Source: Polycladidibacter stylochi
GTDB taxonomy: Bacteria > Pseudomonadota > Alphaproteobacteria > Rhizobiales > Stappiaceae
Length of the DNA stretch: 64,000 nt
Assembly: GCF_001562055.1 (NCBI RefSeq)
Contig: NZ_LLWE01000025.1
Location: 62,001 to 126,000 of the forward strand
Reading direction: 5' to 3'
In this document: positions 9,735 to 19,121 of the stretch, one piece after another
Layout of the letters: each line of letters starts with the position of its first letter
Numbering within the stretch: the first letter of the stretch is position 1
Notes under the pieces: model-generated
Databases searched by the model: none
What the model saw: the letters and a program-made list of their open reading frames with translations, nothing else
Told to the model about the DNA's origin: nothing
Translations under genes and position numbers: made by a program

Positions 9735-10835
9735 CTAATCTGCCAATGGCAAAATAGTCTGCCCTTCTTCAAGATGCGCAACGCCTGCAGTGACAATCTT
9801 TTCACCCACTTTTAGTCCGCTTTTTACGCCAACATAAGGACCAAGCACCACATCAATAACAAGTGGGCGTTTGCTCAGTTTATTATTGCTATCAACCACC
9901 CAAACGAAAGTATTTTTTTGGGCATCTTTACCAATAGATGTGCTCGGTATCAGTAAACCGTTCGCACCGGGTAAGTTTTTGGATTTCGCATTCACCATAA
10001 CCGATGCGGTCATGCCGGGAAAAATAGAAAAGTCCTTAGGAAATGGCATCGCAAGTGTGACGCGATAAGTCTGCGTTACCAGGTCAGCCTCATTCGAATG
10101 CTCCCGATAGGTCAAGGGATAAACAGTACCGGGGTTTGCAGGGAACTCAGCTGTTAGAGATTGCAAATCAGTATTTACCGCACTAGCGAACAAAGTTTCC
10201 GGCACATTGATGTCAATTTGCACCTCGCTCACATCTTGCAAACGTACAACCGCAGTTCCAGCACCAACAGTGGTATAATTATCCACCAAACGCCTTGTAA
10301 TTATAGCATCATATGGCGCACGCAATTCAGTATACTGTAAATCTAAACGGGCTTTTGTAAGACCAACTATAGCCAGCTCCATCGCGGTTTCGGCTTTATC
10401 ATAGGTCCCTTGCGAGGCCACATCCTTATTAAGCAGTCTTTTGACACGGTCAAAATCGAGCTTCGCCTGATTAAGCTGTACCTCGGCTTGTTTTACAGCG
10501 GTTTTGTATAGGCTTGGGTCCAGCGAGGCAATAAGATCACCCTTTTTAACGCGCTGACTTTCCAACACACCAAATTTATTCATTTGTCCTGGAACGCGAA
10601 ACGCCAGATTAACCGTTTGCACAGCCTCGACACGGCCTGTGAACCGCCTTGTATATAACCCAGCATTTTTCTCAACCACTTCCACTTTTGCCGGTCGTGG
10701 CGGGACCGTAGGGGCTGCTTTGGCACTATCACTACTTTCCTGACAACCGGAAAGTAACAGTGCTGTAGCCAATGCAGCAAAGGGAAGTGAAAACCTTCGC
10801 AATTCAATAGATATTCTGTGACTAAAAAAGGTCAT
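9735..10835 (-). CDS. RND efflux periplasmic adaptor (membrane fusion lipoprotein)
   Basis: A 366-residue adaptor linking the RND pump to an outer-membrane channel. An N-terminal signal with lipobox LLLSGC puts it in the periplasm as an inner-membrane lipoprotein. Then come the beta-barrel/lipoyl halves (DLIASLDPSLYKTAVKQAE, LRAPYDAIITRR) around an alpha-helical hairpin, and a C-terminal membrane-proximal domain. I choose the ATG at 10833-10835, which overlaps the tetR stop (ATGA) and has AGGAAAAG upstream; a longer frame to 10865 would run well into tetR. It is coupled to tetR and to the pump gene. Confidence 0.92.
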   Translation of the reverse strand: MTFFSHRISIELRRFSLPFAALATALLLSGCQESSDSAKAAPTVPPRPAKVEVVEKNAGLYTRRFTGRVEAVQTVNLAFRVPGQMNKFGVLESQRVKKGDLIASLDPSLYKTAVKQAEVQLNQAKLDFDRVKRLLNKDVASQGTYDKAETAMELAIVGLTKARLDLQYTELRAPYDAIITRRLVDNYTTVGAGTAVVRLQDVSEVQIDINVPETLFASAVNTDLQSLTAEFPANPGTVYPLTYREHSNEADLVTQTYRVTLAMPFPKDFSIFPGMTASVMVNAKSKNLPGANGLLIPSTSIGKDAQKNTFVWVVDSNNKLSKRPLVIDVVLGPYVGVKSGLKVGEKIVTAGVAHLEEGQTILPLAD

Positions 10836-11410
10836 AATCTTTTCCTGGATTTTAACTTCCAACAAGTTTTCTTTTCCGCTTGCATGACAAGTTTCTCCAA
10901 CCTGTCCAAAACATTTCGAACCTGCTCACGACGGTCTGCACCAAGGCCTAAGGCACGTCGTAGCTGCATACCGTTCAAAGATAACACCACCAGCTGCGCA
11001 AGCGTTTCATCGGTGCTTTCTGCAACCACCTGCGCATCCAAACTGTCGCAAATTTCGCGAAATTCTTGAATTCTCTCGGGCTTGTCTGCTGTGATAGAAA
11101 AAATGAGCTGCGCCATATGCGTGTCCTGCTCACATTGAAAAGAGCGTATCAAGGCAAGTAATGTGGCATTGGCAATACCTTTAGCGATAAGCTCAGACCG
11201 TAACTTCAGAACCCGCTCTTTGTAGCGTGCAACCATCCGGTTTATCACTTGGCCAAGCAGATCTTCTTTGGTTTTAAAATGATACAGCAAACCACCTTTA
11301 GAGTACCCCGCCTGCTGCGCAACGCCATCCATCGTCAAATTGGCGACACCCTTTGACAATAACACCTCTTCGGTTGCATCCAGCAAAGTGTCTTTCGCGC
11401 TATCTAACAT
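10832..11410 (-). CDS. TetR-family repressor of the RND efflux operon
   Basis: A TetR/AcrR-type regulator of about 192 residues. The N-terminal helix-turn-helix reads GVAQQAGYSKGGLLYHFKTKEDLL, followed by a helical ligand-binding domain. The frame stays open upstream to 11512, but that part translates a tandem DNA repeat into Gly/Arg-rich sequence unlike a TetR N-terminus, so the start at 11410 (MLDSAKDTLLDA) is preferred. It is the first gene of the operon and so is probably autoregulated through the repeat array just upstream. The inducer is unknown. Confidence 0.88.
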   Translation of the reverse strand: MLDSAKDTLLDATEEVLLSKGVANLTMDGVAQQAGYSKGGLLYHFKTKEDLLGQVINRMVARYKERVLKLRSELIAKGIANATLLALIRSFQCEQDTHMAQLIFSITADKPERIQEFREICDSLDAQVVAESTDETLAQLVVLSLNGMQLRRALGLGADRREQVRNVLDRLEKLVMQAEKKTCWKLKSRKRL

Positions 11411-11430
11411 CTCTGTCTCACACCATCCAA

Positions 11431-11510
11431 ACCGTCCAGTCGGATTTTGTACCGGCCAGCCGGTTTCTGTACCGTCTAGTCGGTTTCTATACCGTCCAGC
11501 CGGTTTTGTC
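11431..11510. promoter_or_regulatory. Four tandem 20-bp palindromic units, probable TetR operator array
   Basis: Four head-to-tail units of exactly 20 bp at 11431, 11451, 11471 and 11491. Each has the core ACCGNCYAGYCGG, which is part of the dyad ACCG-N-CTAG-N-CGGT; the unit at 11471 matches this dyad fully. The array ends 20 bp before the chosen tetR start. A palindrome repeated in front of an autoregulated tetR is what an operator would look like, and 20-bp spacing places the units on the same DNA face. Assignment to this TetR is inference. Confidence 0.75.
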
Positions 11511-11706
11511 AATTCGCGTAGATAATCAAAAGTTGAAATTTCGAAAAGTTAATTACGGTGAAAATGGAGAAACTATGCTCTCCTACGATCATTCGTCAAT
11601 TCAATTCAACATAAATTTAGCAGGTAAACTGAAAATATTAGTCTACGCAAAGTATATCTGTTTAATTTAAAAGACTTAAAATATATGATACAAGAATATT
11701 TATCTT
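11511..11706. other. AT-rich spacer upstream of the tetR operon
   Basis: About 200 bp of AT-rich DNA between the operator array and the terminator of the oxidoreductase gene. It may carry the distal promoter elements of the tetR operon, but I see no convincing box pair and no gene. Confidence 0.4.
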
Positions 11707-11740
11707 CAAAAATTAATAGTGCTGCGTAGGCCACAGCACT
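11707..11740 (-). terminator. Rho-independent terminator of the indolepyruvate oxidoreductase gene
   Basis: On the minus strand AGTGCTG, a 9-nt loop, CAGCACT, then ATTAATTTTTG. It lies 20 bp after the minus-strand stop codon at 11761. Confidence 0.65.
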
Positions 11741-11760
11741 ATCAATTGATTTCCTTCAAC

Positions 11761-14700
11761 CTACTCAGCGGCAACTTTATACTGAAGAGCAGATGGATCA
11801 TCCTCAAGCAAGCCCAACAGTTCTTTGCGCCGAACCTGAGCTTTTTCAAGCGACTCAGCCTTGATAACACCATAACCGCTTACTTTGTCTGGGAGTGATA
11901 GCAACTCGACCAAGATGTTATAATCGACAACACCCAATGCACGGCAAACGCGCATCACATCACGCATGTACTGGTCGCGCCACAAGCGCTCACTGCGGCG
12001 CTCAATTGTGTAACCAAATGCATCAAAGCGGGTTTCTCGCAAAAACTTGAACCGGGCCAGCAGCCTGAAAGCCCAAAACCACCTTTGCCCAATGGCAACT
12101 TTTCGAGGCTTACCAGTTTTCTTATCCTTACCCAAAGGCCATAGTGGCGGTGCTACTAATATTTTTATTGCTTTTGGATTGGTAAATTGGCGTTTTAGGC
12201 GCTTTAAAAAAGTACCATCACTGTAAAGTCTGGCAACTTCATATTCATCCTTATAAGCCATGACCTTATATAAGCCTCGAGTTGCAACCCTAGTCGCCAA
12301 TAGCGATACCCCGCCACGTTCACGATCTTGATGCATTACTTGTTTGATAAGCTTTTCATAGGTCGCACCGTAAGCTTCATTTTGATATGCGATGAGCTCT
12401 TGACGGTAAAAATCAATCTGGTCTTCCAACTTGCTTGGTAAGGTAACTTTACTCTCAACCATCAAGCTTTCCAGCTCCTTGGGCATCGCGTAAAGAAGGC
12501 GTCCAGCTTGAAAAGCCAGTATATTGCGACGCGGTGCTGCACCGTTCAGCTCAATAGCCTTCTCGATTGAGGTCGCTTGCAATGGTAACCGCCCCGCTTG
12601 ATAAGCCATACCCACTAAAAGCATATTCGAGTAAATGCCATCACCCAGCAGTTTCTCGGCTATTTTATAGGTATCAAAGCTATGCAACTCCAAGCAGCCC
12701 TCTGACAAATTCTTGAGCATACTACTGGAAACGAAAGACTGCTTTTGTGCCATCACGAATTCAGAAGTTGGCAAAACCCTGCTATTCACAAAACTAAAGC
12801 TACGCTCCTTATTCAACAAGCTTAACTGCTCAGCTTTACTTGCCACCAGCAAGTCACTTGCCAACAACACATCTAATTGTGCAGGCGGCACACGGGGGCC
12901 CTGTATGGTCTCGTCAGTTGCGGCAAATCTCACATGAGAGGTCACAGGCCCACCTTTTTGCGCAAGGCCCGTCATATCCAGAGTAGAAGCTTGCAGCCCC
13001 TCCATATGTCCCGCCATCGCCAAAATAGCGGCTATTGTCGTAACGCCCATGCCGCCAACACCGGCAATGAGTAGGTTTATCGGCTCTACGGGCTTACCCA
13101 CGACCACTTTTGGCAGTTTTGGCAACAGGGCCTCAATTTCTTCGAGTGCACCAGCCTCCTTGCACACCTCCGCCCCTTCAACATAAACAAACGACGGGCA
13201 AAACCCCTTTACACACGAGAAGTCTTTGTTGCATGAAGTCTGATTAACTTGCCTTTTTTCACCGTAAGCTGTCGCCAGTGGCTCAATCGACAAACAATTA
13301 GATTGTGTCGAGCAATCACCACACCCTTCGCATACACGATGATTAATAAACACACGGCGCTTTGACTCAGCCAACAGGCCACGTTTGCGCCGCCGCCGCT
13401 TTTCCGCTGCACATGTCTGATCATAAACAATCGCCGTAACGCCCTTTAATGCCGCAAGCTCCTCTTGAACCTGCATCAAGGCATCTCGCTCGTGTACAAT
13501 CAAGCCCTTACTACGCTCCACCTGACCATAACGCTCTGGCTCTTCAGAAAGCAAAACAACCCTTTCAACCCCTTCAGCTTCCAATTGAGCAACAAGTTGC
13601 GCCACACTCAACGGCCCATCAATCGGCTGCCCGCCAGTCATCGCCACCGCATCATTGTAGAGAACTTTAAATGTAATCGACACTTTTGCAGCGACAGCTT
13701 GGCGAATTGCCAGGATCCCGGAATGGAAGTAAGTGCCATCGCCCATATTGGCGAACACGTGCTTGTCTTTAGAAAAAGCCGCCTGCCCCACCCATAAGGT
13801 GCCTTCCCCTCCCATAGCCACCTGGCCGTCTGTGGTGCGACCGGATATTTCCGTCATGGCATGACAACCGATACCCGGCATCGCCCGCGCGCCCTCAGGA
13901 ACCACGGTGGATGTGTTGTGCGGACAGCCCGAGCAAAAATAGGGCACACGGCTAGCTTTCTCTTCATGCCCCTGCGCCCACATTTGCTGTCGCATCATCT
14001 GGTCAGCAACCAGCTTCATTTCGCTGCTTTGCAGTTCTTTCGGCAAGAAACGAGCAAGTCCGAGGATAATTTCAAGCACAGACAATTCCAAAACATCCGT
14101 GAGGAGCGGTTGCCCTTTACAGTCATATTTGCCAAATATTTGCGGGCGTTCACCGTTAGGCCAGCCATAAGCAATTTCTTTTATTTGTGGCTCCATAAAA
14201 GCACGCTTATGTTCCACCACAAAAACCCGCTCCAAGCCACGTGCAAACTCGGCAATTCCTTGGGGCTCAAGCGGATATGGCACCGCAACTTTATAAACAC
14301 TCAAACCCATCTCGCGGGCACGCACTTCATCTATACCGCATAGCTGCAGCGCCTGGCACAAATCACGGTAGGCTTTACCGCTGGCGATCAAACCAAGTCG
14401 TGGCCTCTTTGCCCCAAAAGCAATCCTGTCTAATCGGTTAGCCCGCACATACGCCCGCACTGCCGGCAGCCGGATATCGCGCAACAGCCGCTCTGTTTCC
14501 AAACGGTTCCCCAGCAGCAACACCCGGTTAAGCTCAGAATTTAACCTTGGGTCCTCTTCCCTAGGGCGAATAAAACGTAACCGCGCATCATCCACGCGAA
14601 TTGTTGCAGAAGCATCCATTGTATCGGCAAGACATATCAACGCACTCCACAGCCCACTGTAACGCGACAACTCAAAAGCATGTAGACCATAGTCCAACAC

Positions 14701-15243
14701 CTCTTGAATATCGGCAGGGTTAAAAACCGGCATTTCCACGTGTTGAAAGAAGAATTCGCTTTGCGCTGGAAGTATTGAGGATTTTGCAAGATGATCGTCA
14801 CCCGCCAGCGCAACAACACCACCGTTCGGGTCTGTGCCACTGGCATTGGCTTGGCGCAAAACATCCCCTGCTCGGTCCACACCAGGAGCTTTGCCATACC
14901 AAATACCAAACACCCCTTCGCAGTTCGCCCCCCTCCCATGCTGGCGAACTTTCTGCGTACCCCACACGGCGGTGGCACCCAGCTCTTCGTTCACACCCGG
15001 TTGAAAGTGTATCTTGCCGTCATCAAGGTATCTCTTTGTTTTTGTCAGCTCACTATCAAATCCTGCAAGTGGCGAGCCACGATAACCGGAAATAAAACCT
15101 GCTGTATTTAGGCCAGAAGTTCTATCCAATCTTGCCCTATCGAGAGCAAGTCGTACTAAAGCCTGTATACCAGTCAGGTAGATTCCGCCGAAATCTTGAG
15201 TATACTTATCGTCCAATCGAACCGGTCGCGTTAAGCCCGCCAT
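11761..15243 (-). CDS. Indolepyruvate:ferredoxin oxidoreductase, fused IorA-IorB type
   Basis: A 1160-residue enzyme that oxidatively decarboxylates aryl-pyruvates (indolepyruvate, phenylpyruvate) to acyl-CoA with ferredoxin as electron acceptor. The N-terminal 600 residues are the thiamine-diphosphate (IorA-like) part, with SGCPHNTSTV and the TPP-binding MGDGTYFHSG. A cysteine-rich segment near residue 640 (CEGCGDCSTQSNC, then CNKDFSCVKGFC) binds an Fe-S cluster. The gamma-type (IorB) domain starts near 720 with IAGVGGMGVTTIA, and a C-terminal alpha-helical extension completes the long proteobacterial form. A strong ribosome-binding site (GGAGAGGAG) precedes the ATG. The divergent Lrp gene is the likely regulator. 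Confidence 0.93.
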   Translation of the reverse strand: MAGLTRPVRLDDKYTQDFGGIYLTGIQALVRLALDRARLDRTSGLNTAGFISGYRGSPLAGFDSELTKTKRYLDDGKIHFQPGVNEELGATAVWGTQKVRQHGRGANCEGVFGIWYGKAPGVDRAGDVLRQANASGTDPNGGVVALAGDDHLAKSSILPAQSEFFFQHVEMPVFNPADIQEVLDYGLHAFELSRYSGLWSALICLADTMDASATIRVDDARLRFIRPREEDPRLNSELNRVLLLGNRLETERLLRDIRLPAVRAYVRANRLDRIAFGAKRPRLGLIASGKAYRDLCQALQLCGIDEVRAREMGLSVYKVAVPYPLEPQGIAEFARGLERVFVVEHKRAFMEPQIKEIAYGWPNGERPQIFGKYDCKGQPLLTDVLELSVLEIILGLARFLPKELQSSEMKLVADQMMRQQMWAQGHEEKASRVPYFCSGCPHNTSTVVPEGARAMPGIGCHAMTEISGRTTDGQVAMGGEGTLWVGQAAFSKDKHVFANMGDGTYFHSGILAIRQAVAAKVSITFKVLYNDAVAMTGGQPIDGPLSVAQLVAQLEAEGVERVVLLSEEPERYGQVERSKGLIVHERDALMQVQEELAALKGVTAIVYDQTCAAEKRRRRKRGLLAESKRRVFINHRVCEGCGDCSTQSNCLSIEPLATAYGEKRQVNQTSCNKDFSCVKGFCPSFVYVEGAEVCKEAGALEEIEALLPKLPKVVVGKPVEPINLLIAGVGGMGVTTIAAILAMAGHMEGLQASTLDMTGLAQKGGPVTSHVRFAATDETIQGPRVPPAQLDVLLASDLLVASKAEQLSLLNKERSFSFVNSRVLPTSEFVMAQKQSFVSSSMLKNLSEGCLELHSFDTYKIAEKLLGDGIYSNMLLVGMAYQAGRLPLQATSIEKAIELNGAAPRRNILAFQAGRLLYAMPKELESLMVESKVTLPSKLEDQIDFYRQELIAYQNEAYGATYEKLIKQVMHQDRERGGVSLLATRVATRGLYKVMAYKDEYEVARLYSDGTFLKRLKRQFTNPKAIKILVAPPLWPLGKDKKTGKPRKVAIGQRWFWAFRLLARFKFLRETRFDAFGYTIERRSERLWRDQYMRDVMRVCRALGVVDYNILVELLSLPDKVSGYGVIKAESLEKAQVRRKELLGLLEDDPSALQYKVAAE

Positions 15244-15407
15244 CTCCGTGTTCTCCTCTCCCTCGTTGGCCAGCTACCTATTTCCCCTAAATAGAGCGCT
15301 AGCCCTTAAGTCCCAGGAGTCTATAATGATCCTTTTCCTATAAGATTTCTGTGCTATCCTATCACTGATTACGTATAAATACGAAAAATATATCCTCCAG
15401 GGGCGAC
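15244..15407. promoter_or_regulatory. Divergent promoter region between ior and lrp genes
   Basis: A 164-bp spacer between two divergent genes. It contains an AT-rich imperfect dyad around ATTACGTATAAATACG, of the loose kind to which Lrp/AsnC proteins bind. Control of the oxidoreductase by the neighbouring Lrp is inference from this arrangement. Confidence 0.45.
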
Positions 15408-15887
15408 ATGACAGAAATAACTCTCTTAGATCCAGCGGACATTAGAGTCCTGAGAATCCTTCAAAAAGATGCCTCCCAATCCATAGCCGACATAGCCCGC
15501 GAAGCAGGTATGAGCCAAACCCCATGTTGGCGCCGTATCAAGCGCCTCAAAGAATCAGGGGTCATAAAACAGGTTGCAGCACTTGTGGATCGTGAGTCTG
15601 TGGGTTTGGGTTTCCTCGCATATTCTTTTGTAAAGCTCAACGTTCCCAGTCGGGATAATATGGAGACCTTTGACCGGCTGGTAGCCATATGGCCAGAGGT
15701 GGTTACTTGCGAGCGGATTACAGGCGCGGTTGACTATTTGATAAAAGTCGTCACAACTGACATGAAAGCCTACGATGATTTTTTGCGCCTCAAACTGCTT
15801 GATAATGACTTGGTCAGTGACGTCCAGTCTCGTATCGTTGTCTCGACAATCAAAGAAACCATTGCCCTGCCGTTGAGAGATGGATAA
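15408..15887 (+). CDS. Lrp/AsnC-family transcriptional regulator
   Basis: A 159-residue feast/famine regulator. The N-terminal winged helix-turn-helix includes SIADIAREAGMSQTPCWRRI; the C-terminal RAM (ligand-binding, oligomerisation) domain includes CERITGAVDYLIKVVTTDM. AGGGGCGAC before the ATG supports the start. Such proteins sense amino acids and often act on a divergent neighbour, here the indolepyruvate oxidoreductase, which consumes a transamination product of tryptophan or phenylalanine. The effector is unknown. Confidence 0.92.
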   Translation: MTEITLLDPADIRVLRILQKDASQSIADIAREAGMSQTPCWRRIKRLKESGVIKQVAALVDRESVGLGFLAYSFVKLNVPSRDNMETFDRLVAIWPEVVTCERITGAVDYLIKVVTTDMKAYDDFLRLKLLDNDLVSDVQSRIVVSTIKETIALPLRDG

Positions 15888-15979
15888 AAGCCAAGCAGTA
15901 GACTAAATTCCAGTTGATTAAACTCAACTGCGACACACGATTTCATTGTTCACCTGAAGCAAAGAACTCAATACGCAAA

Positions 15980-16022
15980 CTGCGTGAACGCTGTCCCTTC
16001 CCTATCCGGTCCGCTCACGCAG
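15980..16022 (+). terminator. Possible terminator after the lrp gene
   Basis: CTGCGTGA at 15980-15987 pairs with TCACGCAG at 16015-16022 across a 27-nt loop, followed by CTTTATCTCTT. The long loop makes it a weak candidate. Confidence 0.4.
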
Positions 16023-16113
16023 CTTTATCTCTTAATTAATATCGCTCAAAATACTGTTTCATCAAACACACAAGCGTTCTATGAAGGAATGCAATAAAGC
16101 ATGTGGCAGAGAA

Positions 16114-17082
16114 ATGAAAAAAACAATAAATGCAGCTTTGGGCTTTCTGGGCGATTATAGCTCAATCATCCTCGCACTTTTTCTTGTAATCGGTTTTTCC
16201 CTACCTGAACTGGCAAAATTCTGTAAACCCTTATTAACTCCGATCATTTTTATAATGATGGCGTTAAGCTTCATGCGGACCAAACCCAGCGTCTTATTCT
16301 CTCATTTCAAGCGGCCCCAATTACTTTTATCAAGTGTTTTATGGATGCTTGTCGCAATGCCTCTCATTCTATACTTCGTTGCTCTGGCAACCAACTTGGC
16401 GCAATTTAATCTTGATCTGCTCATATTGCTTGTAATTATCTTCACAGCTCCCCCTATCATGACAGCACCAGCTTTTACCTATCTGTTAAATCTGGATGGC
16501 TCGCTATCACTTTCTGTAATAGCACTGGCTCTGATTATGGTTCCCATAACGGCACCCGTTTTTGTCAGCCTACTATTACCGGCGACACTCGCCATTGACC
16601 CTTACTTACTCTCTGCAAAACTCGCAATTATTCTTATCGGTTCCGCTATAGTTGGATTTGGCCTACGCCAAATCATAGGACCAACAAAAATCGAGCGTAT
16701 GCCGCGCCAATTAAACGGCTTAAATACGCTCATGATGTTCGTTTTTGCAGCTGCATCAATGGACGGTGTTGCTTCCTTTACGTTTTCCCACCCGCTACAA
16801 ACGATAGTCATTACGATTTCCGTTTTTGTGATCGCCTTTGTGCAACTTGGCCTCACCTATATTCTATTCAAGGGGAACGATAAAACAGATGGCTTTATCA
16901 TTGCCTTCACCCTATCCGGCAGAAATATCGCACTTATGATAGCCGCAATGGGGGGACACGTTCCCCACCTAGTTTGGATGTTTTTCGGTTTAGCCCAAAT
17001 CCAAATATTTCTCTTCCCAATGCTACTTAAAAAAGCAGCACAAAACCTTGCGATTACCAACGGCAAACCTACCAACATATAA
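16114..17082 (+). CDS. Bile acid:sodium symporter-like (BASS) transporter
   Basis: A membrane protein of about 322 residues with nine to ten hydrophobic helices. The pattern of paired half-repeats, the conserved APP in IFTAPPIMTAPAF and the polar crossing region near FTLSGRNIALMIAA fit the BASS/SBF-like fold. BASS proteins carry bile acids, keto acids, pantoate or other organic anions with sodium; nothing here fixes the substrate. An upstream in-frame ATG at 16081 exists but lacks a ribosome-binding site. The gene stands alone between lrp and rpe. Confidence 0.72.
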   Translation: MKKTINAALGFLGDYSSIILALFLVIGFSLPELAKFCKPLLTPIIFIMMALSFMRTKPSVLFSHFKRPQLLLSSVLWMLVAMPLILYFVALATNLAQFNLDLLILLVIIFTAPPIMTAPAFTYLLNLDGSLSLSVIALALIMVPITAPVFVSLLLPATLAIDPYLLSAKLAIILIGSAIVGFGLRQIIGPTKIERMPRQLNGLNTLMMFVFAAASMDGVASFTFSHPLQTIVITISVFVIAFVQLGLTYILFKGNDKTDGFIIAFTLSGRNIALMIAAMGGHVPHLVWMFFGLAQIQIFLFPMLLKKAAQNLAITNGKPTNI

Positions 17083-17177
17083 AAGGCAGATTTACTTGTA
17101 CCCATAAGCAAGACGTGTTAGCGCCAACTTAAAGATATAACTCGTGAGAATTGAACATACAGGGAGAAACATTGCTC

Positions 17178-17843
17178 ATGACACACCCTCTCGTCATTGC
17201 CCCTTCCGTGCTAGCAGCTGATTTTTCAAAGCTAGGTCAAGAAGTCAAAGATGTGGTCACAGCAGGAGCCGATTGGATTCACCTTGATGTTATGGATGGC
17301 CACTTCGTGCCCAATATTACTTTTGGACCAGATGTCATTGCCGCATTACGCCCGCATACCGATAAAGTTTTCGACACACATTTAATGATTGAACCGTGTG
17401 ACCCGTATTTGGAAGCCTTCGCAAAGGCAGGGTCCGATTATATAACAGTTCATGCAGAAGCCACCAAACATCTTGACCGCTCCTTGCAAGCTATTCGCGG
17501 TCTTGGCAAAAAGGCCGGTGTTTCTTTAAATCCGGCTACCCACGAAAGCTGCCTGGAATACGTACTGGATCAGCTTGATCTCATCCTTGTAATGACCGTC
17601 AACCCCGGCTTTGGTGGACAAAAATTCCTGCATTCGCAAATACAAAAAGTCGAAAACATCAAAAAGATGATTGGTGACCGCCCAATACGTATCCAGATTG
17701 ATGGCGGCATAACCCCGCAAACCGCTCCTCTTGTCACCAACGCCGGTGCCGATACACTCGTTGCAGGCTCAGCAGTCTTTAAAGGTGGCACACAAGAAAG
17801 CTATCGATCCAATATTGATGCAATAAGAAGTGCAGTACGCTAG
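17178..17843 (+). CDS. rpe: Ribulose-phosphate 3-epimerase
   Basis: A TIM-barrel enzyme of about 221 residues that interconverts ribulose 5-phosphate and xylulose 5-phosphate in the pentose phosphate pathway. Diagnostic segments are [14 protein letters not shown] near the start, [22 protein letters not shown] and QIDGGI with metal-binding His/Asp residues. The ATG at 17178 begins the normal N-terminus; a TTG six bases earlier has better spacing to GGGAG and is an alternative. Its neighbours do not point to a specific sugar pathway. Confidence 0.93.
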   Translation: MTHPLVIAPSVLAADFSKLGQEVKDVVTAGADWIHLDVMDGHFVPNITFGPDVIAALRPHTDKVFDTHLMIEPCDPYLEAFAKAGSDYITVHAEATKHLDRSLQAIRGLGKKAGVSLNPATHESCLEYVLDQLDLILVMTVNPGFGGQKFLHSQIQKVENIKKMIGDRPIRIQIDGGITPQTAPLVTNAGADTLVAGSAVFKGGTQESYRSNIDAIRSAVR

Positions 17844-17988
17844 CTGTTCCAAGGTGATGCATCTTTCTCTTAATTTTTAGCTTTGAAGGTGCATCACTCA
17901 ACATTGTAATCAATACAATTCTTCCAACAAACCCAATTAATTATTATTGACTGATATCTCACAGAGGGTAATCTATACTTGCCTTACA

Positions 17989-19068
17989 ATGGAGATTATC
18001 TTGTCAAATATTCCATGTATTACCGAGCAATCAATTATTACCTCAAAACGCTTGACCACGCGCGTCCTGACAAGCGGAAATAAAGCGGGTTGCCCAATCA
18101 TATTCATTCACGGCAATATGTCCGCAGCAACATGGTTTGAAGAAACCATGTTGCGTTTACCGGCCGCATACTATGCCATAGCGCCAGATTTACGCGGTTA
18201 TGGCATGGCCGAAGAAGCCGCACTTATTGACGCTACCCGTGGGCTGGAAGACTTTAGCGACGATATTGCAGCCCTTATGCAAACACTACACATCCCCAAA
18301 GCGCATTTTGTTGCCCATTCTCTGGGTGGCGGTGTAATGTGGCGTTTTTTAGCAGCCCATAGCGACAAAATACTCTCATTGACACAGGTTTGCCCTGCTT
18401 CCCCCTATGGCTATGGAGGCTGTAAGCTCGATGGAACACCATGTTACAGCGACGGTGCAGGTTCTGGTGCCAGTTCTGTTAATCCCGAGTTTGCAAACCG
18501 CTTGGCACAAAAAGACGCCACAACAGAAAGTAACTTTTCGCCTTTAAATATACTGAACAACTTCGTATGGAAGCCCCCCTTTCAACCGCAGCGCATTGAT
18601 GCCATTTTAGAAGCGGCACTGGCTCAGCATTGCAGTGAAAAGGCATATCCTGGCGACACAACAACCTCACCAAACTGGCCGTTTATCGCTCCAGGCCAAT
18701 ATGGACCAGTCAATGCGCTCTCGCCCATCTACCAAAAAGAGCCATTAGCCTTTTGTGATATCAGTAAGAAACCACCCATTTTGTGGGTTCAAGGCGAGGA
18801 TGACGCGATTATCAGTGATCAATCACCGCTTGATCTTGGAACATTAGGTCAGATGGGGGCCATAGAGGGGTGGCCGGGTGAAACTGTATACCCGCCACAA
18901 CCTATGCGCCAACAAATTGCCAACAGTTTAAAGCTCTACGAAAGCTGTGGTGGCAACATTGAAACCAAGTTTCTAGAGAATACAGGTCATTCTCCCTATC
19001 TGGAAAAACCAGAGCTGTTTGATAGTATCTTGCACGGTTTCATCGCAAAAAATACCGTCACAGCCTAA
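17989..19068 (+). CDS. Alpha/beta-hydrolase fold protein
   Basis: A hydrolase of about 359 residues. It shows the oxyanion segment FIHGNMSAATWFEE, the nucleophile elbow VAHSLGGG, an acidic-residue loop VQGEDDAI and the catalytic His in ENTGHSPYLEKPELF. The cap region between elbow and acid is long, so the total exceeds the usual 270-300. The reaction (esterase, lactonase, C-C hydrolase) cannot be told. The start is uncertain: the ATG at 17989 has no ribosome-binding site, whereas a TTG at 18001 lies 6 nt after GGAG. Confidence 0.8.
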   Translation: MEIILSNIPCITEQSIITSKRLTTRVLTSGNKAGCPIIFIHGNMSAATWFEETMLRLPAAYYAIAPDLRGYGMAEEAALIDATRGLEDFSDDIAALMQTLHIPKAHFVAHSLGGGVMWRFLAAHSDKILSLTQVCPASPYGYGGCKLDGTPCYSDGAGSGASSVNPEFANRLAQKDATTESNFSPLNILNNFVWKPPFQPQRIDAILEAALAQHCSEKAYPGDTTTSPNWPFIAPGQYGPVNALSPIYQKEPLAFCDISKKPPILWVQGEDDAIISDQSPLDLGTLGQMGAIEGWPGETVYPPQPMRQQIANSLKLYESCGGNIETKFLENTGHSPYLEKPELFDSILHGFIAKNTVTA

Positions 19069-19070
19069 TA

Positions 19071-19112
19071 AAAAACCCTCCTTAAAGCGTCTGCCCGCAA
19101 GGAGGGTTTATC
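19071..19112. terminator. Bidirectional terminator between hydrolase and DUF1476 genes
   Basis: Perfect 11-bp stem AAACCCTCCTT / AAGGAGGGTTT at 19073-19083 and 19099-19109. The minus-strand side has five Ts, serving the DUF1476 gene; the plus side follows the hydrolase stop by a few bases. Confidence 0.85.
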
Positions 19113-19121
19113 CCATAATGC

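Noticed and set aside
11411-11512. N-terminal extension of the TetR protein by 34 residues
   Set aside because: The extension is a translation of the 20-bp tandem repeats and does not resemble a TetR N-terminus; the ATG at 11410 gives a normal one.
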